A DNA stretch of 9,449 nt from CAJPNN01 sp041844735 (GCA_041844735.1 JBGZBP010000007.1:1-9449); one strand, 5' to 3'; positions 1 through 6,390 are shown, counted from the stretch's first letter. Numbers and translations: made by a program. Notes: generated from the sequence alone by a model not told the origin.

Positions 1-2
1 GT

Positions 3-77
3 TGGGGTATCGCCAAGCGGTAAGGCAACGGATTCTGATTCCGTCATGCGCAGGTTCGAATCCTGCTACCCTAGCCA
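3..77 (+). tRNA. tRNA-Gln (anticodon CTG)
   Basis: This tRNA reads the glutamine codon CAG. The cloverleaf folds by eye. The acceptor stem 3-9 pairs with 67-73 (one G-T pair), the D stem is 12-14 with 24-26, and the anticodon stem 28-32 pairs with 40-44 around the loop TTCTGAT, giving anticodon CTG at 35-37. The T arm has the loop TTCGAAT. The discriminator is G74 and CCA is encoded at 75-77. Its promoter must lie left of the window. It is probably co-transcribed with the tRNA-Cys that follows 31 bases later, since no terminator lies between them. Confidence 0.96.
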
Positions 78-83
78 ATTTTT

Positions 84-105
84 TTCACGAGCGGAGCCTC
101 GTGGA
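84..105 (+). other. Hairpin between tRNA-Gln and tRNA-Cys
   Basis: The arms 84-91 and 98-105 form an 8-bp stem (core CACGAG/CTCGTG plus one G-T pair and one A-T pair) around a 6-base loop. A T run precedes it rather than follows it, so it does not look like a terminator for the + strand. I infer a spacer stem in the tRNA precursor, possibly helping processing of the Gln 3' end and the Cys 5' end. Confidence 0.5.
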
Positions 106-108
106 TTT

Positions 109-182
<74 letters not shown>

Positions 183-196
183 AAACGAATTCATGT

Positions 197-240
197 ATAA
201 AGGGTGAAGCCTTCCTCAGAAGTTTCACCCTTTATCTTTA
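197..240 (+). terminator. Terminator after tRNA-Cys
   Basis: A perfect 12-bp inverted repeat (197-208 with 224-235, core AAAGGGTGAA/TTCACCCTTT) has a 15-base loop that can itself form a small CTTC/GAAG stem. The T run after the stem is short and interrupted (CTTTA), so it may be leaky. It probably ends the Gln-Cys tRNA transcript. Confidence 0.7.
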
Positions 241-247
241 ATTATCG

Positions 248-276
248 TTGACACCAACTCTTAAATGTTGTAGAAT
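248..276 (+). promoter_or_regulatory. Promoter of tRNA-Glu
   Basis: A perfect -35 hexamer TTGACA (248-253) is followed by a 17-base spacer and the -10 hexamer TAGAAT (271-276). The predicted start of transcription, around 283, lies about 13 bases before the tRNA. This is a sigma-A type promoter at ideal spacing, as expected for a strongly expressed stable RNA, and it makes tRNA-Glu independent of the preceding tRNA pair. Confidence 0.88.
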
Positions 277-295
277 GGTTGAGTGTTGAAAATAT

Positions 296-370
296 GTCTC
301 CTTGGTCAAGTGGTCAAGACGGCACCCTCTCACGGTGCAATCAGGGGTTCGACTCCCCTAGGAGATACCA
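296..370 (+). tRNA. tRNA-Glu (anticodon CTC)
   Basis: This tRNA reads the glutamate codon GAG. The acceptor stem 296-302 pairs with 360-366, the D stem is 305-307 with 318-320, and the anticodon stem 322-326 pairs with 334-338 around CTCTCAC, giving CTC at 329-331. The T arm has the loop TTCGACT. The discriminator is A367 and CCA is encoded at 368-370. The first acceptor pair is G296-T366, a wobble where G-C is usual. It has its own promoter and terminator. A second Glu isoacceptor (TTC) presumably lies elsewhere in the genome. Confidence 0.95.
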
Positions 371-377
371 AAATTCT

Positions 378-413
378 AAAAACCTGCGTTTGTTGAAAAT
401 GCAGGTTTTTTTG
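378..413 (+). terminator. Terminator after tRNA-Glu
   Basis: A 10-bp stem (378-387, AAAAACCTGC, with 401-410, GCAGGTTTTT) and a 13-base loop are followed by further T residues. It begins 8 bases after the CCA end of tRNA-Glu. This is a canonical intrinsic terminator. Confidence 0.9.
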
Positions 414-706
414 TTTGCAACCCTTGATTTTACTATGTCTTGGCTATTCGATTTTTATTTCTTTTTTTATTTTTTTATATGATTTTTTATATTTTTATCG
501 CATTTTTTACAAAAATAATGAATGAAACAATGAATGAATTTATATCAAAATTAAAACCAAGAGCGACCGAAGTCGCTCTTTTTATTTCTTTTTCAGTATG
601 ATTAAATTTATTACATTTTATAATCCAAAGTACATTTCATACATTTTAATAATTTCCCTATATTTTAAATCACGGGAACAAGGTGTTGAAGAATTCATGT
701 AACTGC
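414..706. other. Gene-free AT-rich spacer
   Basis: Apart from the hairpin at 559-580, I see no gene here. The left part (about 422-510) is strongly T-rich on the + strand. A 10-base direct repeat, AATGAATGAA, occurs at 517-526 and 529-538. TACATTT occurs three times, at 612, 631 and 640. The right part, from about 593, would be the 3' untranslated region of the adhesin transcript on the - strand. No clear promoter or open frame with coding character was found. Confidence 0.6.
559..592. terminator. Strong hairpin terminator, possibly bidirectional
   Basis: A perfect 9-bp stem (559-567, AAGAGCGAC, with 572-580, GTCGCTCTT) closes a 4-base loop. On the + strand it is followed by TTTATTTCTTTTT, a good T tract. 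Read on the - strand, the loop is TTCG closed by C-G, the very stable UUCG tetraloop, followed by GGTTTTAATTTT. It lies between tRNA-Glu (+) and the adhesin gene (-). It could end the adhesin message 127 bases past its stop codon and catch readthrough from the tRNA side. Confidence 0.78.
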
Positions 707-2821
707 CTAATTTTTTCTCCTTGCAGTGCCCGCCGCAATTATAATTAATCCGGCGATACCGACAAGAACAGCATACATGCTGCGATCCGGTCCATCTCCG
801 GTCTTCGGCAAAAGTTTCGCAGGCAATACAGGCAAAGGCTCATCAACATGGACAGGTTTTTCAGGCTCTTTAGGTGTCGGCGGTTCTTGCGGCAGCACCG
901 GTTTCTCAGGAATCTTCTCATTTATTATTGTCGTTCCGTCATAACTCACCTTATATCCTGCGGGGACAACTTCATCAACACTGTAATTATACACTTTTCC
1001 GCTCGCATCCTTTGCCAACACGTCTTTAAAAGTATACTTCCAGCCTTTTTTTTCAGTAGCCTCTGTGGTTTTAACTTGCTTTCCGGTTTCCTTGTCAATC
1101 AATCTGACAGTTATCGACTCAGGTCTATTGCCATTCTCGTCACCTATCCATTTTTTTAAACCCGAAATTTCCTTATATTCACTCTTCGGTGATGGAACAT
1201 AAGGTATATACGGGTCGGTCGGAGGCGGTATATTATTAGTTTTATTAACTACCACAAACCCGTTTTTCGCATCCCCCTCATAAACTGTGCTATATCCGCC
1301 TACTGCTTCTTCTCTAACAGAGTACTTTATTTCCTCTCCGTTTTCATGTTTCGGATATTTGCCGAAATCGTGCTCCCATTTCCCTTGTGCATCCGGCGTA
1401 ATTTCAACGGTCTCTTTAACGGCTGTGCCTGCCAATAAAGAAATCTTTATTTTGTTTGGACGAATTCCTTTTTTATTATTCTCGTCCTCCCATTTCTTTA
1501 CCACCTTTATATCAATTGTCTTTAGCTTGTTGCTTATATCCAAAACAGTTCCTTGGGCATCGGAATCACTGACTGTAAACTCTATCTTCTCCGCCTTAAA
1601 CGGATCGAAATCTATCCATTCCGGTGCATTCATTTCCTTAACATTATACCTTCCGACAGGAAGATCTCGGATGTTCGCAATCCCCTCACTGTTTGTAATG
1701 AGCGTAATCTCGCTTTTTCCTTCCTTTATCACACTTCCGTCTTCCCTCTTAAGCAGAAAGCTTACTCCCGGTATTCCTTTTTTAGTGCCGTCAACCACCT
1801 TAACTATTTTCAATTCCCCTCTTAAGGTACCGTTCATCCCTCCGCCCGCATTAACATTATCAACGCTTGCATCAAAGGATTCACCCTCCACCTTAGGCTT
1901 ATTCACTTCATGGTACCAAGCTTTGGTTTTATTATCAAACTTCGCCTGATTTTTGTTTGTTATCGTGGTCTTATAGTTAATAACAAATTTATTGCCGGTT
2001 GCGTACCCATAAGCTATTCTCACATCAATAACATTTCCTGAAATATTTATTGATGAGCCGGGATATTTAGTTGAAAACTCTGTAAGTACATTGGTTCCCG
2101 AAAGCGTACCCGGATGATATCCCTCGACAGTAATATTTAATGTCGCCGGATCCAGTTCATGTCCCGCCTGTATCTCATCTTTGATGACAATGTCCTCATA
2201 CACCTGTGCCCTATTTGTGTTTATGCTCAGCCACCAATTTAGACGATCTGTATCATTCGGATCCATTCTTCCCGCCTTATAATAAAATGCTCCTGTGCCT
2301 ACACCGGTTGCAGGCTTTGTTACCGATACATCCAAACGTTTGCTGCCCACAGTTATGTGCCCCGTCTTCGTGTCCTCTTCAGATGTAGAAGTGAGATTTC
2401 TTCCCTCTATCATGAAAAAAGCATATCCCTCTACATTATCCAAAGCATCGACATCGCTGTTAAATGTAATTGTCGCTCCATCGGGCGTAACTATCAATTT
2501 TGCAATTTTTCTGCCCTTCACCCTAAGATCTTCTTCCTTATGGAATCCCGAGAATGTAGGCTGCCCTGCCCGTTGCCAATTCACCTTTATGGTATCTCCA
2601 CCTCTTATATCTCGCATGCTGTTTTCAGCAAACTTAAGATGAACCGTCGTACTTCCGCCATCCTGTATCGTATTTTGATCAACATAAAACTCTGTAACCA
2701 GCTCATCAGCTGTACCGCTATCTGCGTATGCATTTACCATAAATGTGCTGATAGTCGTAAAGAAAATCAGACAAAATACTACAATTGAAGATAACGTCTT
2801 TTTAACTATTTTTCTCTTCAT
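707..2821 (-). CDS. Cna-like collagen adhesin, LPXTG cell-wall-anchored
   Basis: This is a 704-residue surface protein predicted to bind collagen or another matrix ligand. Residues 1-33 are a signal peptide (basic start, hydrophobic core, cut after AYA33). Residues of about 34-165 and 170-330 resemble the N1 and N2 subdomains of staphylococcal Cna. The N2 part shows the FYYKxG start and, by alignment from memory, the Cna Lys-Asp-Asn isopeptide triad as K182, D215 and N297. Three Cna_B-type Ig-like domains follow, at about 335-432, 436-530 and 550-637. Each has an N-terminal lysine, a central glutamate (E396, E504/505, E617) and a C-terminal asparagine (N431, N526, N634), as expected for internal isopeptide bonds. 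A proline-rich wall-spanning stretch (638-670) leads to LPKTG (671-675), a membrane helix and an RRKN tail, the sortase signal. GGAGG at 2827-2831 supports the ATG start. No sortase is encoded in the window. The collagen ligand is inferred from the family. Confidence 0.93.
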   Translation of the reverse strand: MKRKIVKKTLSSIVVFCLIFFTTISTFMVNAYADSGTADELVTEFYVDQNTIQDGGSTTVHLKFAENSMRDIRGGDTIKVNWQRAGQPTFSGFHKEEDLRVKGRKIAKLIVTPDGATITFNSDVDALDNVEGYAFFMIEGRNLTSTSEEDTKTGHITVGSKRLDVSVTKPATGVGTGAFYYKAGRMDPNDTDRLNWWLSINTNRAQVYEDIVIKDEIQAGHELDPATLNITVEGYHPGTLSGTNVLTEFSTKYPGSSINISGNVIDVRIAYGYATGNKFVINYKTTITNKNQAKFDNKTKAWYHEVNKPKVEGESFDASVDNVNAGGGMNGTLRGELKIVKVVDGTKKGIPGVSFLLKREDGSVIKEGKSEITLITNSEGIANIRDLPVGRYNVKEMNAPEWIDFDPFKAEKIEFTVSDSDAQGTVLDISNKLKTIDIKVVKKWEDENNKKGIRPNKIKISLLAGTAVKETVEITPDAQGKWEHDFGKYPKHENGEEIKYSVREEAVGGYSTVYEGDAKNGFVVVNKTNNIPPPTDPYIPYVPSPKSEYKEISGLKKWIGDENGNRPESITVRLIDKETGKQVKTTEATEKKGWKYTFKDVLAKDASGKVYNYSVDEVVPAGYKVSYDGTTIINEKIPEKPVLPQEPPTPKEPEKPVHVDEPLPVLPAKLLPKTGDGPDRSMYAVLVGIAGLIIIAAGTARRKN

Positions 2822-2951
2822 AAAATCCTCCTTTATTCTACCTTTCGTACGTTAAGTTAGACTTTTACCAACATATGTAGTATGATAAACACTATTGATG
2901 TGTCGGTGTTTCTTCTCGGATGATTTTTACTTGAGAAAAACATAAAATAAC

Positions 2952-2981
2952 ATTATAAAATTATCTAAATTTTTTTGTAAA
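2952..2981 (-). promoter_or_regulatory. Promoter of the adhesin gene
   Basis: On the - strand TTTACA (2976-2981) is followed by an 18-base spacer and a perfect TATAAT (2952-2957). The predicted start, near 2945, gives a leader of about 124 bases before the adhesin ATG. The leader can form a small hairpin from AAACAC/GTGTTT (2887-2892 and 2906-2911). The promoter starts 18 bases after the recombinase stop codon. It sits inside a 7-bp inverted repeat (ACATTAT 2950-2956, ATAATGT 2982-2988). The DNA is AT-rich, so chance matches are possible. Confidence 0.65.
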
Positions 2982-2998
2982 ATAATGTCTACTTTTTT

Positions 2999-3616
2999 TT
3001 ACTTATTATTCTCTTCACTTCTTCTGCAACCTTCCTCTTTTAACCACTTTGCAAATGTTGTATGACTGACATCCAGCTCCCTTGCCCCTATTCTTAAACT
3101 AAGCTCATTCTTTGCCCATTTATCCGCTATTTCATAAAACTTTTCAGGTATTTCTTTTTTCGTCCTGCCAAACCTTACTCCTCTCTTTTGTGCTTCTCTT
3201 ATTCCCTCCATCTGCCTTTGATGTGTATTTTCTCTTTCTATTTGTGCGACATACGACAAAACCTGAAGCACCATATCTGAAATAAATTTTCCTGTCAAAT
3301 CGTTTATCTTCGTTCGAGTATCCAGCAAAGGAAAATCCAAAACTATTATTTCCGCTTTCTTCTCTTTCGTTATATGGTTCCACTCGGCTATTATCTCATC
3401 ATAGTTCCTGCCCAGTCTGTCAATGGATTTAATGTAAATTTCATCTCCCTCTTTTATCCTTTTCATCAGCTTCTTGTATTTCTTTCTGTCAAAATCTTTT
3501 CCGCTCGCCTTATCTATATAAATTTTATTACTTTCAATTCCCGCTTCTAAAATGGCTGCCAACTGCCTGCTGATATTCTGTTCTTTTGTCGAAACCCTTA
3601 TGTATCCGTATTTCAT
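2999..3616 (-). CDS. Small serine recombinase (resolvase/invertase family)
   Basis: This 205-residue site-specific recombinase cuts and rejoins DNA through a serine nucleophile. The N-terminal catalytic domain (about 1-125) has YIRVS with catalytic S9 and R7, then D35, R44, and the DRLGR motif (D66, R67, R70). All these positions are one less than in gamma-delta resolvase. The long E helix follows (about 110-140, with IERE), then a short arm (GVRFGRTKK) and a C-terminal helix-turn-helix (about 172-193). Its length is normal for resolvases and DNA invertases, and every catalytic residue I can identify is present. GGGAGGGA at 3621-3628 supports the ATG start. It lies between the asnS terminator and the adhesin gene on the same strand. 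I see no convincing promoter of its own and no strong terminator after it. Whether it resolves, inverts or is a remnant of a mobile element cannot be told from sequence. Confidence 0.93.
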   Translation of the reverse strand: MKYGYIRVSTKEQNISRQLAAILEAGIESNKIYIDKASGKDFDRKKYKKLMKRIKEGDEIYIKSIDRLGRNYDEIIAEWNHITKEKKAEIIVLDFPLLDTRTKINDLTGKFISDMVLQVLSYVAQIERENTHQRQMEGIREAQKRGVRFGRTKKEIPEKFYEIADKWAKNELSLRIGARELDVSHTTFAKWLKEEGCRRSEENNK

Positions 3617-3650
3617 ATCATCCCTCCCGTTAAATGCTTTTTAACCACAC

Positions 3651-3682
3651 AAAAAAAGAAGCCGTAATTAAGGCTCCTTTTA
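3651..3682 (-). terminator. Terminator of asnS
   Basis: On the - strand a 10-bp stem (3672-3681 with 3654-3663, core GGAGCC/GGCTTC with one G-T pair) and an 8-base loop end in a run of seven T residues (complement of 3651-3657). It lies 54 bases past the asnS stop codon and just upstream of the recombinase, so it separates the two transcripts. Confidence 0.83.
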
Positions 3683-3735
3683 CCATCTTAGTAGCAAACT
3701 GTATCTCACATGGTGCATGTTCTTTTGATATATAA

Positions 3736-5127
3736 TTAAAATTCTGCCGACTTAGGCGTCCTTGGGAAAGGTATCACGTCTCTTATATTGCTCATACCCG
3801 TAATATACATAATAATCCTCTCAAACCCAAGTCCATATCCGGCATGTTCGGCTCCACCGTATTTTCTAAGATCCATATACCATTGATATTCTTCTGCCAT
3901 CAGCCCCATTTCACTCATTCTTGAAGCTAATACATCATACCGTTCTTCTCTCTGTGAGCCGCCTATTATTTCACCTACACCCGGCACAAGCAAATCCATT
4001 GCTGCGACCGTTTTACCATCATCGTTCACCCTCATGTAAAATGCCTTGATATCCTTTGGATAATCTGTTACAAACACCGGTTTTTTAAATACCTCTTCCG
4101 TCAAATATCTTTCGTGCTCTGTTTGTAAATCGATTCCCCACTTAACAGGATACTCAAAATTCTTACCCGATTTCTCTAAAATATCCACAGCCTCCGTATA
4201 GGTAATATGCCCGAAATCCGAATTCACTATTGATATCAGCCTGTCTTTCAATCCCTTATCTACAAAGCTGTTGAAAAAGTCCATCTCTTCCGGAGCATTT
4301 AATAAAACATAATTAATTATATATTTTATCATTTCCTCTGCCAGCTCCATGTTGTCCTTCAAATCCGCAAACGCAACTTCCGGCTCAATCATCCAAAATT
4401 CCGATGCATGTCTTGCCGTATTTGAGTTTTCAGCCCTGAATGTCGGTCCGAATGTATATATCTTTTGAAAAGCCATCGCATATGTCTCGCCCTCAAGCTG
4501 TCCGCTGACCGTCAAGCTTGATTCCTTTCCGAAGAAATCCTTACTATAGTCTATCTTATTTTCCTGATTTCTTGGCGGATTTTCCATATCCAAGGTCGTT
4601 ATTCTGAACATCTCTCCCGCACCCTCACAGTCACTGCCTGTGATAATAGGCGTGTGAACATATACAAAACCTCTTTCCTGAAAGAATTGGTGGATTGCAT
4701 ATGCCACAAGCGATCTCACTCTGAAAACCGCCGAAAACGTGTTACTTCTGGGTCTCAGATGTGCTATCTCTCTCAAAAATTCCATGCTGTGCCTTTTTTT
4801 CTGGAGCGGATAATCCGGATTGGATTCTGCCAAAATCTCCACCGAATCCGCCTTAATTTCAAAAGGCTGCTTCGCCTCAGGTGTCAAAACCACCTGACCC
4901 GATACTTTAACCGCCGCTGCAAGGTTCGCCTTTGATATTTCCTCAAAATTATCTATATTATCACTCTCATAAACCACCTGAACAGGTTTAAAAAAAGTGC
5001 CGTCATTAAGCTCTATGAATCCGAATTTATTCGACGCTCTGTTACCTCTGATCCAACCGGAAATTGCAACTTCTTTGCCTGCAAACTCGTCTATTTTTCT
5101 ATAAATTTTTTTAATATCAAGTTTCAT
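3736..5127 (-). CDS. asnS: Asparagine--tRNA ligase (AsnRS)
   Basis: This 463-residue cytoplasmic class IIb aminoacyl-tRNA synthetase charges tRNA-Asn with asparagine using ATP. Residues of about 17-100 form the OB-fold anticodon-binding domain (GWIRGNR, GFIELNDGT). The catalytic domain shows motif 1 around FFQERGFVYVHTPII (148-162), the SGQLEGE segment (208-214), motif 2 (FRAENSNTARHASEFWMIEPE region, 230-250, with FRAE) and motif 3 (GLGFERIIMYITG, 432-444). It ends in the family's typical RDVIPFPRTP. Length is normal. GGAGGGG at 5133-5139 supports the ATG. It is divergent from aroB and has its own promoter and terminator, so it looks monocistronic. The leader is only about 65 bases and holds no T-box sequence, so the tRNA-sensing control common for Firmicute synthetase genes is not evident. 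Confidence 0.97.
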   Translation of the reverse strand: MKLDIKKIYRKIDEFAGKEVAISGWIRGNRASNKFGFIELNDGTFFKPVQVVYESDNIDNFEEISKANLAAAVKVSGQVVLTPEAKQPFEIKADSVEILAESNPDYPLQKKRHSMEFLREIAHLRPRSNTFSAVFRVRSLVAYAIHQFFQERGFVYVHTPIITGSDCEGAGEMFRITTLDMENPPRNQENKIDYSKDFFGKESSLTVSGQLEGETYAMAFQKIYTFGPTFRAENSNTARHASEFWMIEPEVAFADLKDNMELAEEMIKYIINYVLLNAPEEMDFFNSFVDKGLKDRLISIVNSDFGHITYTEAVDILEKSGKNFEYPVKWGIDLQTEHERYLTEEVFKKPVFVTDYPKDIKAFYMRVNDDGKTVAAMDLLVPGVGEIIGGSQREERYDVLASRMSEMGLMAEEYQWYMDLRKYGGAEHAGYGLGFERIIMYITGMSNIRDVIPFPRTPKSAEF

Positions 5128-5200
5128 AGCTTCCCCTCCGTTTTCAAAATGTTTTATATATGTCTACCGGCTCAACCGAGCTAAGTAATACGTATCATCT

Positions 5201-5229
5201 ATTTTATCATTTAGGTACCCCTATTTCAA
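5201..5229 (-). promoter_or_regulatory. Promoter of asnS
   Basis: On the - strand TTGAAA (5224-5229) is followed by a 17-base spacer and TAAAAT (5201-5206). A TG one base before the -10 makes it an extended -10 element. The predicted start, near 5194, leaves a leader of about 65 bases to the asnS ATG. Confidence 0.78.
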
Positions 5230-5248
5230 TAATTTTCATAATACTTCT

Positions 5249-5277
5249 TTGCCTTTAGAATCGTATGATGATATAAT
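5249..5277 (+). promoter_or_regulatory. Promoter of aroB-aroE
   Basis: TTGCCT (5249-5254) is followed by a 17-base spacer and a perfect TATAAT (5272-5277), with TG at 5269-5270 giving an extended -10. Transcription should start near 5284, leaving a leader of about 42 bases. The -35 elements of this promoter and the asnS promoter face each other across 19 bases (5230-5248), so one regulator could act on both. Confidence 0.82.
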
Positions 5278-5310
5278 TAAACAATTACAAAATGATAAGC
5301 ACAAAATAAA

Positions 5311-5320
5311 AAGGTGGTGA
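5311..5320 (+). promoter_or_regulatory. Ribosome binding site that decides the aroB start
   Basis: AAGGTGGTGA differs at one base from the ideal AAGGAGGTGA and sits five bases before the ATG at 5326. Two in-frame GTG codons at 5314 and 5317 lie inside this site, so they cannot be its start codons. This puts the aroB start at ATG 5326 and makes a longer GTG-started reading unlikely. Confidence 0.85.
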
Positions 5321-5325
5321 AAACC

Positions 5326-6390
5326 ATGATACAGGAATTTACAATAAATTTAAATCAACAAAAATATCAAGTGACTGTGGAAAACGGGGCATTTGAAAGG
5401 CTCGGTGAATGGCTTAAAACCCTGCATCCCGGCAAAAGAGTCGCTGTAATCACGGACGAATCCGTCTATGAGCTATATGGGGCGGATTTGGAAGATCGTT
5501 TAAAGCAGAGTGAAAAAAAATATTTGATTATAAAAGTGCCTGCCGGTGAGGACAGCAAAGATTTCAGCAAATTGCCTGAAATATATAGCCGTTTGCTGAA
5601 TTTCCATATAACTCGCAGCGATTCTCTGCTATCTTTCGGCGGAGGCGTGGTAGGAGATATAACAGGATTCGTGGCTGCAACCTATCTCAGAGGAATAGAC
5701 TATTTCCAGTTGCCCACCACTGTAATTTCCCAAGTCGATTCCAGCATAGGGGGCAAAGTAGCTGTCAATCTGCCTGAAGCACACAATGTGGTAGGCTGCT
5801 TTTATCAACCTCAGCGTGTACTCATAGACCCTACATTCGTCGAGACACTTTCGGATTTTGAATTCACAAACGGTTTGGCTGAAATTATAAAAGTTGCAGC
5901 AGTCAAAGACGAATTGCTGTTTTCCGACTTGCTCAGCCAAATAAGAAACAAAGAGGATGCCAATATAGACTCCATAATATATAGAAGCGGTCTTGCAAAA
6001 AAACTTGTCATAGAAGAAGATGAAAAAGCCTTTGGAGTGAGGCGTTTACTAAACTTCGGACATACATTGGGTCATGCCATAAGGTTCCTTGACAAAAAAC
6101 ATATATACGGACACGGTCATGCCGTTGCAATAGGAATGTATACTTTTACAAAACGCAGTGAAGAAATGGGATTAACATCCCCCGGCACTACCGACTTACT
6201 GAGAGAACTTTTCGTCGGATTTGATATTCCTTATGAAATGCCCGACTACATCAGTAAAGACGATTTGATTACAGCTATGCAAAGTGACAAAAAAAGATCC
6301 GGAGATACTCTCAATCTCGCATTGCTGAAAAAAATCGGACAAGGATTTATACATCCTGTTAATATTAATGATTTAGGAGATTTTTTATAA
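5326..6390 (+). CDS. aroB: 3-dehydroquinate synthase
   Basis: This 354-residue cytoplasmic enzyme converts DAHP to 3-dehydroquinate, the second step of the shikimate pathway, using NAD and a divalent metal. The NAD-binding segment GGGVVGDITGFVAATYLRG (105-123) is followed by PTTVISQVDSSIGGKVAVN (130-148). The metal ligands expected for the family are E186 (GLAEIIK), H246 (NFGHTLGHA) and H263 (GHGHAVAIGM), and SDKK (320-323) is the late lysine motif. Many AroB proteins have HGE where this one has HGH (H263-G-H265), a mild variant. Length is normal. A longer reading from GTG 5314 is possible, but that codon lies within the ribosome binding site. The stop codon directly abuts the aroE ATG, so the pair is probably one transcript with coupled translation. 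Confidence 0.96.
   Translation: MIQEFTINLNQQKYQVTVENGAFERLGEWLKTLHPGKRVAVITDESVYELYGADLEDRLKQSEKKYLIIKVPAGEDSKDFSKLPEIYSRLLNFHITRSDSLLSFGGGVVGDITGFVAATYLRGIDYFQLPTTVISQVDSSIGGKVAVNLPEAHNVVGCFYQPQRVLIDPTFVETLSDFEFTNGLAEIIKVAAVKDELLFSDLLSQIRNKEDANIDSIIYRSGLAKKLVIEEDEKAFGVRRLLNFGHTLGHAIRFLDKKHIYGHGHAVAIGMYTFTKRSEEMGLTSPGTTDLLRELFVGFDIPYEMPDYISKDDLITAMQSDKKRSGDTLNLALLKKIGQGFIHPVNINDLGDFL

Noticed and set aside
279..482. 67-codon open frame on the + strand
   Set aside because: It runs across tRNA-Glu, its terminator and the T-rich spacer, and its residues simply reflect the tRNA sequence and T tracts.
1287..1949. 220-codon open frame on the + strand inside the adhesin region
   Set aside because: It is an antisense shadow of the adhesin gene, with no ribosome binding site and no recognisable protein family.
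2822..2945. Riboswitch in the adhesin leader, for example for cyclic di-GMP
   Set aside because: The leader shows only small hairpins and none of the conserved cores I could compare with.
2950..2988. Invertible promoter switch for the adhesin
   Set aside because: The inverted repeat has only 7-bp arms and 25 bases between them, far below what serine invertase sites require, and no longer arms were found nearby.
3708..3720. ACATG-GTG-CATGT inverted repeat as a recombination or operator site
   Set aside because: The arms are only 5 bp, do not extend, and lie between asnS and its terminator with no other support.
5128..5200. T-box riboswitch upstream of asnS
   Set aside because: The leader is about 65 bases and contains no T-box consensus or large specifier stem.
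5314..5325. GTG start for aroB four codons upstream
   Set aside because: The GTG codons overlap the ribosome binding site AAGGTGGTGA. The ATG at 5326 has correct spacing.
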